64,000 nucleotides of DNA from Holophagae bacterium (GCA_030429565.1 JAUIFE010000016.1:62001-126000); one strand, 5' to 3'; numbered from the stretch's first letter, positions 1 through 11,231 are shown. A program made the numbers and translations. Notes: generated by a model from the sequence alone, not told the origin.

Positions 1-2
1 AC

Positions 3-3000
3 CAAGCCTTGGTGCAACAGGTGCTCACCTTGCAACCCGCCCTGCGTGTACTCAACCACTACGGGCCCACCGAAACCACCGTCGGCGTCTTGACCGCCGA
101 ATTAGACGGCCGCCGCGCACCGATTCTAGGGGACGCGCTTGCCAACAGTCAGGTGCGCATTGTCGACGGCGCAGGCCTGCCGCAGGCGCCCGGCTTACCC
201 GGCGAAATCGTCATAGCCGGCCACGGCTTGGCCAACGGCTACCACAACAATCCGCGCCTCACCGCCGAGCGCTTCCGACCCAACCCGTTCGGCACCGGCG
301 ACCGCCAATACCACAGCGGTGATCGCGGCGTGCTACTGCCGGACGGCGGCATTCAGTTCCTCGGCCGTCTCGACCAGCAGGTCAAAATTCGCGGTTTCCG
401 CGTCGAGCCGGCCGAAATCGCAGCGCGTATCAAAACACTGGACGGCGTCAGTGACGCCGTGGTGATTGCGGAACGCGACGGGCACAGTGCGCGCTTAATC
501 GCTTACCTGGTCGGCACGGTGCCACCCAATCAGGCCGCCGCCCTGGTCGAAAAACACCTGGCGCAGGATCTACCGGCCTACATGATCCCGGCCGCCTACG
601 TCGTGCTGGACCAACTGCCGCTGACCGTTAACGGCAAACTCGACGTGCGCGCCCTACCTGCGCCCGAGCAAAGCGGCCAAGCCGAAAAAGTTACCGAACC
701 GCGCGACGCTGTCGAAAGCATCCTCGCCGAGGTGTGGCGCGACCTGCTCAAACACCCGCACCTGGCCGTTGACGGCAATCTTTACCAAGCCGGTGCCGAT
801 TCGATTGTGGTACTACAGGCGATTGCAGCGCTGCGCCGCCACGGCCTCAAGACGACCCCGCGCCAGGTATTCGCCCATCCCAACATCGCCGAACTGGCGG
901 CCGAAATTGACACGCCGAGCCGCGAATGCGAACAACAGTTGCTTGGTTTATGGCGCGACATCCTGCAGAACAACGACTTAAACCGTCACAGTGACTTCTA
1001 CGCCGCCGGCGGCGATTCCATCAAAGCGCTGCAAATGACCGCCGCCGCCCGTCGCCAGGGTTTGGCGCTTTCGCCGCGCCAACTGTTCCAGAACCCGACC
1101 CCGGCGCTGTTGGCCCAAACGCTGGTCGCCCAAAGCGAAACCACCGCGCCGGCGCCGGCGGGCCCGGCCCCCTTCAGCCTGGCGACGCTGCCGGCCGACC
1201 GCCTCGCCGCCCTGCACGCCGAGGCTGAGGTCGTTGATTGCTACCCGGTCGCACCAATCCAACACGGCATGTTGCTCGACAGCTTGCTGGACGAAAGCGC
1301 CCGTCCCTATTTCAACCAAGTCTGTTTGGATGTGCAGATCGATGTGGACGCCGACGCGATGGCGCGCGCCTGCGATCTGTTGGTGCAACGCCACGCCATT
1401 TTACGGACCGGCTTTGTATGGGACGGGCTGGAAACACCGCACCAAGTGCTGTTCGCCAAGGCGCCGTCGCCGTTCCAGAGCCACGATTGGCGCGACCAAC
1501 CCGCACCTCAGCAACAGGCCGCCGTTGCCGCCTACTGTGCCGCCGACATTCAGCGCGGTTTTGACTTCCGCAGTGCGCCGCTGTGGCGCCTGAGCGCCTT
1601 CCGACTCGGCGCCGCGCACAGCCGTTTGGTCTGGAGCCACCACCACCTGATTCTGGACGGCTGGAGCTTGCCACAGTTGTTGCAAGAGCTGTTGGCGTGC
1701 TACGAGGCAATCCGACAAGGACAGCCGCCGGTGCTGCCAAAGGCCGCCGGTTATTCAGCTTACTTACAGTGGTTAGCAATGCAAAGCAAAGCAAATGAAC
1801 AGCAGTTTTGGCAGGCGCAATTGGCCGATTACGACGTCGCGCCCTTGTTGCCAGGGAAAGCGCAAAACGTCCCGGCGGAAAACGTGGTGCGGGTGGCGCT
1901 TGATCAAATGACCAGTGACCGCCTCAAGGCTTTTGCCGCCGCCGCCAAAATCACCTTAAACACCTTGGTTCAAGCAGCGTGGGCGCTGACCTTGGCCCGT
2001 CGCAACGACCGCGACGACGTCGTTTTCGGCGTCACCCACGCCGGCCGCAACCTGCCCATCGACGACATTGACCACATTCTCGGTGTTTTCATTAACACCG
2101 TGCCGCTGCGCCTGCGCATCCGCGACGAGCTCAGTGTACGTGACTGGTTGGTGGCCGTGCAAAACCAAAACCTGACCCTCGATACCATGGTCCACACGCG
2201 CTTGAGCGCCATTATGCAATGGTGTGAGCGGCCCGCCGAACAAGCGCTGTTCGAAAGTATTGTGTCGTTTAAGAACCTACCCGCCGGCGATGAAACGGCC
2301 CGCCTGGGCGATGCGCTCGGCCTGCAACTGGAAGAAACCCATTTGGGTCACAACAACTTGCCGCTGAGCCTGATGTTCGAACCCGGCGCCCAGCTCAAAA
2401 TTGAAGCCTACTACCAAGGCGCGCGTTTTGACGCCGACGCTATTCATCAGTACCTCGCGTCGTTCCAAACCCTGTGCCGGCGTTTGGTTGCCAATCCACG
2501 CATGCCGGTCGGCGCGGTGACCTTACTCGACGACGCCGAATGGACCCAAATGCAGCGTTGGAGTCGCGGCGCCGAGCCGGCAACGGCAACCACGGTGAAC
2601 GCCCTGTTCGCCGCCCACGCCGCCAAACATCCCGATCAGCTCGCCTTGGTCGACACGCACCAAACCCTGACCTACGGGGTCTTGGCACAAGCTGTCCGGC
2701 AGCGCGCCGCCCAATTGCGCCGCGACGGCGTAACCGCCGGTGACCGCGTCGGCCTATACCAGGACCGCACCACCGACATGGTTGTCAACCTGTTGGCCGT
2801 GCTCGCCTGCGGCGCCGTGGTGGTGCCGCTCGACCCGCGTTTACCCGCCGCCCGTTGCACGCTCATGCTAGCCGACGCCAGTCCAACCTTGGTGATTGGC
2901 AGCGGCGCGCATCCCGACTGGATGCCGGCAAACCTGCCGTGGGTGGCCTTTGACAACCTCGCCGACGACGTGCAGGAAGTGACTTTCGAAGCCACCGCCG

Positions 3001-6000
3001 TCAGCCCGACGGACCTGGCCTACATCATTTACACCTCGGGTTCGACCGGTAAACCCAAAGGCGTCGCCGTCAGCCACGGCGCCATTGCCAACTATGCCTG
3101 TGCCGTTGTCGAACGCTTGGCTTTGCCCGCCGAGGCCGAGCTGACCACCGCCGCCACCGTCGCCGCCGACCTGGGCCATACCGCGCTGTACGGCGCGCTT
3201 TGCACGGGTCGTGTCTTGCGCCTGCTGCCGGTCGCCGCCGCCTTTGACGCCCATCTGTTCGCGTCGCGTTTGGCCGATCAACCCACCGACGTGCTCAAAA
3301 TTGTGCCTTCGCACTTGGAAGCACTGCTGACCGTCGAGCAGCCGCACCGCCTGCTGCCGCGCCATACCTTGGTTTTCGGTGGCGAGGCGCTGACCGCGCC
3401 GCTAATCGAAAAAGTACGCGCCTTGGCGCCCGAACTGCAGATCGTCAATCACTACGGACCCAGTGAAGCGACCGTTGGCGTCTTGACCCATCGCGTCGAG
3501 ACGCACAGCCACGACGAACCACGCATTCCCGTCGGCCTGCCGATGGCGGGCTGTGAGGCCTGGGTACTCGACCGCGCACAACGACCGCTACCGGTCGGCG
3601 TGGCCGGCGAATTGTACCTGGGCGGCCGTTGTCTGGCCGACGGCTATTGGCGCAACCCATCCCAAACCGAAGCCGTTTTTGTGGCCCATCCCTTCGCCGC
3701 CGGCGCACGGCTGTACCGCAGCGGTGACCGCGTCGTGCGCCGCGCCGACGGTGCGCTCGTCTTCCTCGGTCGCGTCGACGACCAGGTCAAAATTCGCGGG
3801 TACCGCGTTGAACCGGGCGAATTGGCGGCTTGGCTGCGCGCGCAAGACGAAGTCGGCGACGCCGCCGTTAAGGTTTGGCGCGACGATCACGGCAACCGGC
3901 TGGCCGCCTATTGGGTACCGAGCCAGGCCGACGCCGATGCCGCTGCACTGCAACAACGCATGCAAAACCAGTTACCGGATTACCTGGTGCCCGCCGATCT
4001 GGTCGCCTGCGCGGCCCTACCGCTGAACCTCAACGGCAAGGTCGACCGCAACCAATTGCCCGATCCCCGCGCCGACCAAGCCCAAGCCCAACAGGTCAAC
4101 GCGCCGCGTACTCCGGCCGAAACCGTGCTACACGACATTTGGTGCGCCCTGTTCCGTCGCGATGCCGTCGACATCGACGCCAACTTCTTTGAACTGGGCG
4201 GCGACTCGATTCTCAACCTCCAGGTGACCGCCAAAGCACGCGCGGCCGGCCTTATTTTCAAACCACGCGACCTGTTCGCCCACCCGACCATTGCCGGCTT
4301 GGCCGCTGTCGCCAAAACCGCCGCTGTCAAAAGCCCGGCACCGGCGCCGCTCGCCCCGGAACTGACGCCGATCCAGCGCGCCTTCTTCGCAACCGAACGG
4401 CCCAACGCCAACCACCACAACCAAGCCTTGTTGCTTCGTCTGCGCCGACCCGTCGCCGATGCCGATCTAGAACGCGTCATGCACCATTGGGCGGCACGCC
4501 ACGAAGGCTTGCGCCTGCGCTTCAACGGCGGCCAAGCCCGCCTGGTGACGGCGGCCGAAGCGGTTGCGCCGATCATCCAAGCCGACGGCACCCACAACCT
4601 GACGGCCTGGGACGCCCAGGTCCAAGCGAGCCTCGACCTGGCCAACGGCCCAACCTGGCGGCTGGCACGCCGTCGCGACAACCACGACGACCACCTCCTG
4701 ATCGTATTCCACCACTTGCTGGTTGACGGCGTGTCATGGCGCATTTTGCTCGACGACCTGCTTCAGGTGCTGAGCCAACCCCATTTACCCTTACCGACGC
4801 CTACGCCCGCACCGACCGCACCGTGGGTGGCGGCGGCGCGATTCTGGACCGCCACGCCGGCGGCAGCCGAGGTCGCCCAACGCTGGGCCGTGCATTGCCC
4901 GACCACGATGCCGTCACTGCCCAACGCACCGGCCGACAGCCGCCACGGCGACAGCCATGAAGTGACGCGCCGGCTCGACGGCCCAACCACGCACCGGTTA
5001 TTGCACAAATGCGGCGCCGCCCTGAATACCGACGTGCAAGACCAACTGATCAGTGCGCTGCTGACGGCGCTGGCCGAGCGTTTGCCAGACGACCAGGTGT
5101 ACCTCGACATGGAAGGCCACGGTCGCGAGGATTGGGGTCACGACATCGACCTCAGCGATTGCGTCGGCTGGTTTACCGCACGTTATCCGGTCGCCTTCGC
5201 CAGGAAGGCCGAGACACCGCTCGCCCGCCTGCAACAGGTCAAACAACAACTGCGCTGCTTGCCGGCGGCCGCCACCTTCGGCGTGCTCAAACACCTGGCC
5301 GGCGACGCGCGTTTATCCGGGCCAAATCCTTGCATCAGCTTTAATTACCTCGGTCAGGTTGATGCCGGCGCGGACCACGGCGAGCTTGCCGAAGTCGTCG
5401 CCGATTACGACGGCTTGCACCAAGATCCCGCCAACCCACGTCAGCACCAGCTCAATGTGGTGGCCGACATCGCGGACGGCAGACTCAACCTCAACTTCAG
5501 CGCGGACCGCCGCCAGTACGACCAACCGGCGTTAAACGCGCTGGCCGACGACGTCCTCGCCGCGCTGAACACGCTCATCGAACAAACAGCCGATGCCGAT
5601 GTGGGTGCGCGCCACAACTGTGATTTCCCTTTGGTCGACATGAACCAAACGGCCCTCGACCAACTGCTGCCGGCTCCTTTGTGGCGGCGCGTGGTCGACC
5701 TCTATCCGGCCACGCCGATGCAGGCCGGATTGTTGTTCCATGCCGTCAGCGACGGCGACAACGAGGCCTACCTCAACCAGTTCCGTTGCAAACTTATCGG
5801 CCCCTTTGACGAAAACGCCTTTGAACAAGCCTGGCAAACAGCGGTGCAGCGCCACGACATCCTGCGCACCGGCTTTGTTCAACCCGAAGACGGGCCCGCG
5901 TTGCAAGTGGTCTACCGCGAGGCACGTTGTCCGCTGCACCGCGCCGATTTGCGCGCCCTCGACAGCGACGCCGCCGGTGCCGCCGTCGACAGTTACCTGC

Positions 6001-9000
6001 GCCAAGATCGCGATCAGGGTTTCGTGTGGCGCGATGCCCCCTTGATGCGGTTGGCCTTGTTCCAGCACAGCGCGACGGAACACACGCTGGTTTGGACCCG
6101 CCACCACGTGCTGATGGACGGCTGGTGTTCGGCGTTGCTAATCGATGAAGTGCTGCGTTTTTACGCGGCCTACACCCAAAAACAACACCCGCAACCCACG
6201 CCGATTAAACCCTACCGCAACTACATTGCTTGGCGCCTGAAGCAGGATCTCGGCGCCGCCGGCGCCTACTGGCGCGAGCGCCTCGCCGGCTTCACCGAAG
6301 CAAGCGCCTTACCACGCCGACGCGGCATCGCGCCGCGTACCGGTTACGGCGAACAACTGGTTTCATTCGATGCCGCCGCGACGCGCCGCCTCCAAAGTGC
6401 CGCACGCGCCGCCGGTGTTACCCTCAATACCCTGTGCCAAGCCGCTTGGGCACTGTTGCTGGGGCGCACCTGCGACCGCACCGACGTGGTGTTCGGCGCC
6501 ACCGTCGCCGGCCGCCCAACCGAGGTCGACGGCGTCACCGACATGCTCGGTTTGTTCATCAACAGCCTGCCGTTGCGCTTAAACCTGGCTGAAACAGGCA
6601 CGGTCCAGGCCTGGCTGCAACAAATCCAGCAGCTCAGCGTCGCCGACCGTCGCTTCGAACACCTTGCCTTGAGCAGTATCCAACAACAAAGCGAACTCGC
6701 CGGCGATGAAGCGCTGTTCGACAGCCTGCTCGTCTTCGAAAACTACCCCGGTCAAGCCACACAACTGCCCAACGGCCTGCGCTTCGAGGCCGTCACCAAC
6801 GTCGATCGCACCCACTACCCACTGACCCTGATCGTGCAACCGGACGAGGTCCTGCAGGTTCAGTTCAGCTACCGCCGCGACTGTTTTAGCGACGACCAAA
6901 TCGAATTGGCGGCGCAACGGTTCAAGCGCATTGCGACCGCCTTGGCGACGGTTCAGGACCTGGCCGAGGTGATTTGGTTTGATCCCAGCGACATTGTGCA
7001 AACGGCGACGCCGGCGTCCCCCTTCCAACCGGTCCAACGCTGGTTCGAACGCCAATTGACCTTGCAACCCGAAAACACCGCCCTGACGGCCGGCGACACC
7101 CGGCTCAGTTACCAAACGCTTCATGAGCGCGCCGAACGTTGGGCGCAGGTGTTGCTTGAACGCGGCGCCGGCCCCGGTCAACGCATTGCCGTGGCACTGC
7201 AACGCGGCCCGCACATGGCCGTCGCGGTTTTGGCCGTGCTCAAAAGCGGCGCCGCCTACGTGCCGCTCGATATCAGCCAACCGGCGCAGCGACGCAGCGA
7301 ACTGATCGCGCAAGCACAACCCTTGGCACTGCTAACCGAAACGGCCGTGATTGCGACAACCGGCAATCTTCACCCGCACCAACTGCTGCTCGACCAAACA
7401 CCCACCGTCCCGGCCCAGCACCACAGCGCCGTGGCACCGACCGCCGACGATGCCGCTTATCTGATTTACACCTCCGGCTCAACCGGCCGCCCCAAAGGCG
7501 TGCTGATGAGCCACGGCGCGCTTAACAACCTCATCGCCTGGCACATGGCCCAAGACGGCAACGCGGCCACCACCACCTTCTTCGCCGCGCTTAATTTCGA
7601 TGTCTCCTTCCAGGAAATGTTCGTGACTTGGGCCGCCGGCGGCTGCTTGGTGGTGGTTGATGAAGCCACACGCACCGACAGCCACGCGTTGATTGACCTG
7701 CTGGCACGCGCGGCCGTGCAACGTTGTTTCCTGCCGGTCGTGGCCTTCCACCACTTGTGCGCGGCGCTGGCCGAAAGCGGCCGCAGCTTGCCGCACCTGC
7801 ACCACATCATCACCGCCGGCGAGGCGCTGCATTTGCCGGAAAAAGTGCGCCGCGCCCTCGCCGAACACTTGCCCAACGTGCAACTCAGCAACCACTACGG
7901 CCCCAGTGAAACGCACGTCGTCACCGCCTTGGACTTACACGGCGACCCACACCAATGGCCGGCCGTGCCCGCCATCGGCCGTGCCGTCGCCGGCGTGGCC
8001 TGCCACGTCTGTGATCACCAAGGCCGACCGCTGCCTGCCGAAGTGCCCGGTGAATTGATCATCGCCGGGGCCGCCGTCGGCCTCGGCTACTGGAACGACG
8101 CCGCGCAAACCGCCACGCGTTTTGTCGCCGATCCGGCCGCGCCCGGTTCGCGCCGCTACCACAGCGGCGACCGCGTCGTGCGTGACCGCAACGGGCTGCT
8201 GCACTTCTTGGAACGCGTCGACCGTCAGGTCAAAATTCGCGGCTATCGCATCGAACCCGGTGAAATCGAACACGCGCTCGGCCGTCACAACGAGGTCGCG
8301 GCCGCCGCCGTGGTGGTTCGCCGCCAGGGCCGCGCCAACCAATTACACGCCTTTGTGCAGCCCACCAACGCCAAAGTCGTCCTGGACCCGAGCGTACTTC
8401 GCGCCTTCCTGGCCGAACGTCTGCCGGACTACATGATCCCCAGCCAGATCGCTGTGCTCGAAACCCTACCCATGACCCGTAGCGGCAAACTCGACCGCCG
8501 CGCCTTACCCGATCTCACCAGCCTCGGCGAAACCGGCGACACACCGCAAGGTGAATGGGAAACACGCCTGTGTGCGCTGTTCCAAACCTTGCTCGAAGTG
8601 CCGCACGTCGCACCTGGCGACGACTTCTTCGAACTGGGCGGCCATTCCCTGCTCGCGGCACGTCTGATCGCGCGTCTGCGCGGTGAATCCGGCCGCACCG
8701 TCAATGTGCGCGACCTGTTCGAGCGACCGACACCGCGTTTGTTGGCGGCGCTGCTCGACGGCCAAAACGAAAACAGCCTGCCGGCGCCGCACCAGGTTGA
8801 CCGCGGCCAACCGCTGCCGCTGTCCTTTGGCCAACAGCGGCTGTGGTTCTTGGACCAACTCCAAGGTGCGCAAGCCGCCTACAACATCTGTTTGGCGCTC
8901 GAACTCAGCGGCCCACTTGACCCGCGTGACATCGAAGCGGCCCTGAACCAAGTCGTGCAACGCCACGAGGTTTTGCGCACCTGGTTCGACAGCCACGGCG

Positions 9001-11228
9001 GCCAAGGTCGCCAGGTCATCGAACCCGAACTGCAACTCACACTTGTTACCAGCGACATCGCCGACGACGCCGCCGTCACGGACGCGCTCCAGGCTGAAAA
9101 GAACCATACCTTTGACTTGCGCCGTGCGCCCTTGCTGCGCGCCCGCCTGCTGCGCCGCAACGCCACATCGCACCTACTCGTCTTGACCTGTCACCACATT
9201 GTGTTCGACGGTTGGTCGGTCGGCATTTTGGCGCGCGACTTTGCCGCCGCCTACCGCAACCAACGGGCGGGCGCGCCACCTTTGCCGGAAAACACCTGGC
9301 ACTACGCCGACTTTGCCGTCTGGCAACAATCCATCCTGCGTGGGGCCGAGCTAACCCAACGCCGCCAATTCTGGCAAAAACACTTAACCGGTTTACCGAT
9401 TCAACTGCCCTTAACCGCCGATTTCGCAACCGTCGACACCGGTGACAGCACGGGTGCCGCCGACCGCCACCGCCTGGCGCCGGCAAGCACGCATGCGCTG
9501 CACGATTTCTGTCGCCGCCGCCAAGTGACCCCGTTCGCGGCGTTACTCGGCGTGTTCCGCGTATGGTTGGCGCACCATTGCGGCGTGTTGGATTTCGCGG
9601 TGGGATCACCCGATGCGGGCCGAACCCATGGCGCTTTTGAAGACGTAATCGGCTTTTTTGTCGACCAAATGGTGTTGCGCACGCCGCTGACGCCGACCCA
9701 AACCTTCGCCGACCTGGCCCGTGCCGAACGCGACGGCTTCCTGGCAGCGCAGAACCAAAACCTGCCGTTTGACATGTTGGTCGAGCTATCCGGCCACCCG
9801 CGCGACAGCGGGCGCAATCCGCTGACCCAAGTCCAGTTCAACATGCACCACCAACAACTGACGCAGCTCGATTTGCCAGGCCTGACAGCCCAGCCGCGTG
9901 AAGTCGACACCGTCCACGCGCGTTTCCCGCTGGCGCTGCACGCCGCCGTTGAGGACGACAAGCTGGAACTGAGCCTGGTTTATCGCCGTGCCTGGTTCGC
10001 ACCCGCGACGATCACAACTTGGCTGACGGAAATCGCCGAACTGGTCGCCCACGCCGTCGCCGATGACAGCCAAACCGTGGCCGAGTTGACCCAAAAACTG
10101 CAACAACGCCGTGACGCCGCCCAAGCCCCATCAGCCGACCGCGCGGCCGCAAGTTTGCGCGGTTTGCGCGGTCGACGGCCGGCGCGTGGTGAAGCCGGCC
10201 CGGCCCTGCGCGGACGCCGCCGGGGTGTTCAAATCAGCGGCGATCAATTGGTGACCGAACAAAACCTGTTCCCCAACGGCGGGCCGGGTTTGGTGCTGAC
10301 GCCCAACCACCTGCCCTTCGACCTCAACGCCTGGGTCGCCGCCCAACGCGACGCGCTGCAAACGAAACTGCAGGCCCACGGCGCCTTGTTGCTGCGCGGT
10401 TTCAATGTCGCCGGCGAGGCCGATTTGGAAGAGCTGGTGCAACGCTGGTGCCCGTCCGGCCCCGCCGATTACGCCTTCGGCTCGACACCGCGCAGCCGCC
10501 TGCACGGCCGCATCTACACCTCGACCGACTACCCCGCCGACCAAATGATTCCGCTCCACGGTGAAAACGCCTACACCAACCGCTGGCCGATGAAAGTCTT
10601 TTTCCATTGTGTCCAGGCGGCCGAGGTCGGCGGCGAAACACCCATCGCCGATATGCGTGCCGTTTACCAGGCGCTCGACCCCGCCGTCCGCGAACGCTTC
10701 ACCCAACGCAAGTTGATGTACGTGCGCAATTTCAGTGAGCTGGCCGTGTCGTGGCAGGAAGCATTCCAAAGCGACCATCGCGAGGCGGTGGCGACCTGGT
10801 GCAACGACAACGGCATCGACTTCACCTGGCAGGATGAGCACCGCCTGCAAACCCGCCAAATCTGCGACGCGGTACAGCGCCACCCCCACGGCGGCGATTG
10901 GCTGTGGTTCAACCAAGCCCATTTGTTCCACGTCTCGGCGCTGCCGGAGCAGGTGCAGCGCGACCTCTTGGCCGAAATGACGCCGTGGCAGTTGCCGCGC
11001 AACGTGTTTTACGGCGACGGCGGCGAGATAGAACCCGAAACCTTGGCGGCGATTCGCGCCACCTTGGCCGAGCACACGCGCGCCTTCACGTGGCAGCCAG
11101 GCGACGTGCTCGTCCTCGATAACATGCGCTGCGCCCACGGCCGCAACCCGTTCCAAGGCGCCCGCAAAATTGTCGTCGGCATGGCCGAAGCCGTGCGCGC
11201 CGACCAACTCGATCAGGAAACCCGATAA
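3..11228 (+). CDS. NRPS, 5'-truncated: A(partial)-T-T-C-A-T-E-C-A-T-C-TauD/SyrP-type hydroxylase
   Basis: The gene runs in from the left edge; residues are counted from the in-frame TTG at 9. Domains in order: C-terminal third of an A domain (to about 215; NGK lysine K210); two carrier domains (serines S265 in GADS and S337 in GGDS); C (HHLILDG, H545/H546/D550); A (about 865-1370); T (S1400); E (HHLLVDG, H1568/H1569/D1573, with FNYLGQ downstream); C (HHVLMDG, H2032); A (about 2340-2835); T (S2880); C (HHIVFDG, H3062); and a TauD/TfdA-family domain (about 3420-3735) with an Fe(II) triad H3517-x-E3519...H3710. Codes read by eye: partial A, H322/V330/G331, consistent with Asp; second A, DLTKVGHVG, Asp; third A, DVQFIAHVV, Pro. 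The E domain predicts D-Asp before the next, DCL-like, C domain. The last domain resembles SyrP, which beta-hydroxylates carrier-bound Asp. Domain calls are firm; the hydroxylation target is inference. Confidence 0.95.
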   Translation, partial: QALVQQVLTLQPALRVLNHYGPTETTVGVLTAELDGRRAPILGDALANSQVRIVDGAGLPQAPGLPGEIVIAGHGLANGYHNNPRLTAERFRPNPFGTGDRQYHSGDRGVLLPDGGIQFLGRLDQQVKIRGFRVEPAEIAARIKTLDGVSDAVVIAERDGHSARLIAYLVGTVPPNQAAALVEKHLAQDLPAYMIPAAYVVLDQLPLTVNGKLDVRALPAPEQSGQAEKVTEPRDAVESILAEVWRDLLKHPHLAVDGNLYQAGADSIVVLQAIAALRRHGLKTTPRQVFAHPNIAELAAEIDTPSRECEQQLLGLWRDILQNNDLNRHSDFYAAGGDSIKALQMTAAARRQGLALSPRQLFQNPTPALLAQTLVAQSETTAPAPAGPAPFSLATLPADRLAALHAEAEVVDCYPVAPIQHGMLLDSLLDESARPYFNQVCLDVQIDVDADAMARACDLLVQRHAILRTGFVWDGLETPHQVLFAKAPSPFQSHDWRDQPAPQQQAAVAAYCAADIQRGFDFRSAPLWRLSAFRLGAAHSRLVWSHHHLILDGWSLPQLLQELLACYEAIRQGQPPVLPKAAGYSAYLQWLAMQSKANEQQFWQAQLADYDVAPLLPGKAQNVPAENVVRVALDQMTSDRLKAFAAAAKITLNTLVQAAWALTLARRNDRDDVVFGVTHAGRNLPIDDIDHILGVFINTVPLRLRIRDELSVRDWLVAVQNQNLTLDTMVHTRLSAIMQWCERPAEQALFESIVSFKNLPAGDETARLGDALGLQLEETHLGHNNLPLSLMFEPGAQLKIEAYYQGARFDADAIHQYLASFQTLCRRLVANPRMPVGAVTLLDDAEWTQMQRWSRGAEPATATTVNALFAAHAAKHPDQLALVDTHQTLTYGVLAQAVRQRAAQLRRDGVTAGDRVGLYQDRTTDMVVNLLAVLACGAVVVPLDPRLPAARCTLMLADASPTLVIGSGAHPDWMPANLPWVAFDNLADDVQEVTFEATAVSPTDLAYIIYTSGSTGKPKGVAVSHGAIANYACAVVERLALPAEAELTTAATVAADLGHTALYGALCTGRVLRLLPVAAAFDAHLFASRLADQPTDVLKIVPSHLEALLTVEQPHRLLPRHTLVFGGEALTAPLIEKVRALAPELQIVNHYGPSEATVGVLTHRVETHSHDEPRIPVGLPMAGCEAWVLDRAQRPLPVGVAGELYLGGRCLADGYWRNPSQTEAVFVAHPFAAGARLYRSGDRVVRRADGALVFLGRVDDQVKIRGYRVEPGELAAWLRAQDEVGDAAVKVWRDDHGNRLAAYWVPSQADADAAALQQRMQNQLPDYLVPADLVACAALPLNLNGKVDRNQLPDPRADQAQAQQVNAPRTPAETVLHDIWCALFRRDAVDIDANFFELGGDSILNLQVTAKARAAGLIFKPRDLFAHPTIAGLAAVAKTAAVKSPAPAPLAPELTPIQRAFFATERPNANHHNQALLLRLRRPVADADLERVMHHWAARHEGLRLRFNGGQARLVTAAEAVAPIIQADGTHNLTAWDAQVQASLDLANGPTWRLARRRDNHDDHLLIVFHHLLVDGVSWRILLDDLLQVLSQPHLPLPTPTPAPTAPWVAAARFWTATPAAAEVAQRWAVHCPTTMPSLPNAPADSRHGDSHEVTRRLDGPTTHRLLHKCGAALNTDVQDQLISALLTALAERLPDDQVYLDMEGHGREDWGHDIDLSDCVGWFTARYPVAFARKAETPLARLQQVKQQLRCLPAAATFGVLKHLAGDARLSGPNPCISFNYLGQVDAGADHGELAEVVADYDGLHQDPANPRQHQLNVVADIADGRLNLNFSADRRQYDQPALNALADDVLAALNTLIEQTADADVGARHNCDFPLVDMNQTALDQLLPAPLWRRVVDLYPATPMQAGLLFHAVSDGDNEAYLNQFRCKLIGPFDENAFEQAWQTAVQRHDILRTGFVQPEDGPALQVVYREARCPLHRADLRALDSDAAGAAVDSYLRQDRDQGFVWRDAPLMRLALFQHSATEHTLVWTRHHVLMDGWCSALLIDEVLRFYAAYTQKQHPQPTPIKPYRNYIAWRLKQDLGAAGAYWRERLAGFTEASALPRRRGIAPRTGYGEQLVSFDAAATRRLQSAARAAGVTLNTLCQAAWALLLGRTCDRTDVVFGATVAGRPTEVDGVTDMLGLFINSLPLRLNLAETGTVQAWLQQIQQLSVADRRFEHLALSSIQQQSELAGDEALFDSLLVFENYPGQATQLPNGLRFEAVTNVDRTHYPLTLIVQPDEVLQVQFSYRRDCFSDDQIELAAQRFKRIATALATVQDLAEVIWFDPSDIVQTATPASPFQPVQRWFERQLTLQPENTALTAGDTRLSYQTLHERAERWAQVLLERGAGPGQRIAVALQRGPHMAVAVLAVLKSGAAYVPLDISQPAQRRSELIAQAQPLALLTETAVIATTGNLHPHQLLLDQTPTVPAQHHSAVAPTADDAAYLIYTSGSTGRPKGVLMSHGALNNLIAWHMAQDGNAATTTFFAALNFDVSFQEMFVTWAAGGCLVVVDEATRTDSHALIDLLARAAVQRCFLPVVAFHHLCAALAESGRSLPHLHHIITAGEALHLPEKVRRALAEHLPNVQLSNHYGPSETHVVTALDLHGDPHQWPAVPAIGRAVAGVACHVCDHQGRPLPAEVPGELIIAGAAVGLGYWNDAAQTATRFVADPAAPGSRRYHSGDRVVRDRNGLLHFLERVDRQVKIRGYRIEPGEIEHALGRHNEVAAAAVVVRRQGRANQLHAFVQPTNAKVVLDPSVLRAFLAERLPDYMIPSQIAVLETLPMTRSGKLDRRALPDLTSLGETGDTPQGEWETRLCALFQTLLEVPHVAPGDDFFELGGHSLLAARLIARLRGESGRTVNVRDLFERPTPRLLAALLDGQNENSLPAPHQVDRGQPLPLSFGQQRLWFLDQLQGAQAAYNICLALELSGPLDPRDIEAALNQVVQRHEVLRTWFDSHGGQGRQVIEPELQLTLVTSDIADDAAVTDALQAEKNHTFDLRRAPLLRARLLRRNATSHLLVLTCHHIVFDGWSVGILARDFAAAYRNQRAGAPPLPENTWHYADFAVWQQSILRGAELTQRRQFWQKHLTGLPIQLPLTADFATVDTGDSTGAADRHRLAPASTHALHDFCRRRQVTPFAALLGVFRVWLAHHCGVLDFAVGSPDAGRTHGAFEDVIGFFVDQMVLRTPLTPTQTFADLARAERDGFLAAQNQNLPFDMLVELSGHPRDSGRNPLTQVQFNMHHQQLTQLDLPGLTAQPREVDTVHARFPLALHAAVEDDKLELSLVYRRAWFAPATITTWLTEIAELVAHAVADDSQTVAELTQKLQQRRDAAQAPSADRAAASLRGLRGRRPARGEAGPALRGRRRGVQISGDQLVTEQNLFPNGGPGLVLTPNHLPFDLNAWVAAQRDALQTKLQAHGALLLRGFNVAGEADLEELVQRWCPSGPADYAFGSTPRSRLHGRIYTSTDYPADQMIPLHGENAYTNRWPMKVFFHCVQAAEVGGETPIADMRAVYQALDPAVRERFTQRKLMYVRNFSELAVSWQEAFQSDHREAVATWCNDNGIDFTWQDEHRLQTRQICDAVQRHPHGGDWLWFNQAHLFHVSALPEQVQRDLLAEMTPWQLPRNVFYGDGGEIEPETLAAIRATLAEHTRAFTWQPGDVLVLDNMRCAHGRNPFQGARKIVVGMAEAVRADQLDQETR

Positions 11229-11231
11229 ACC

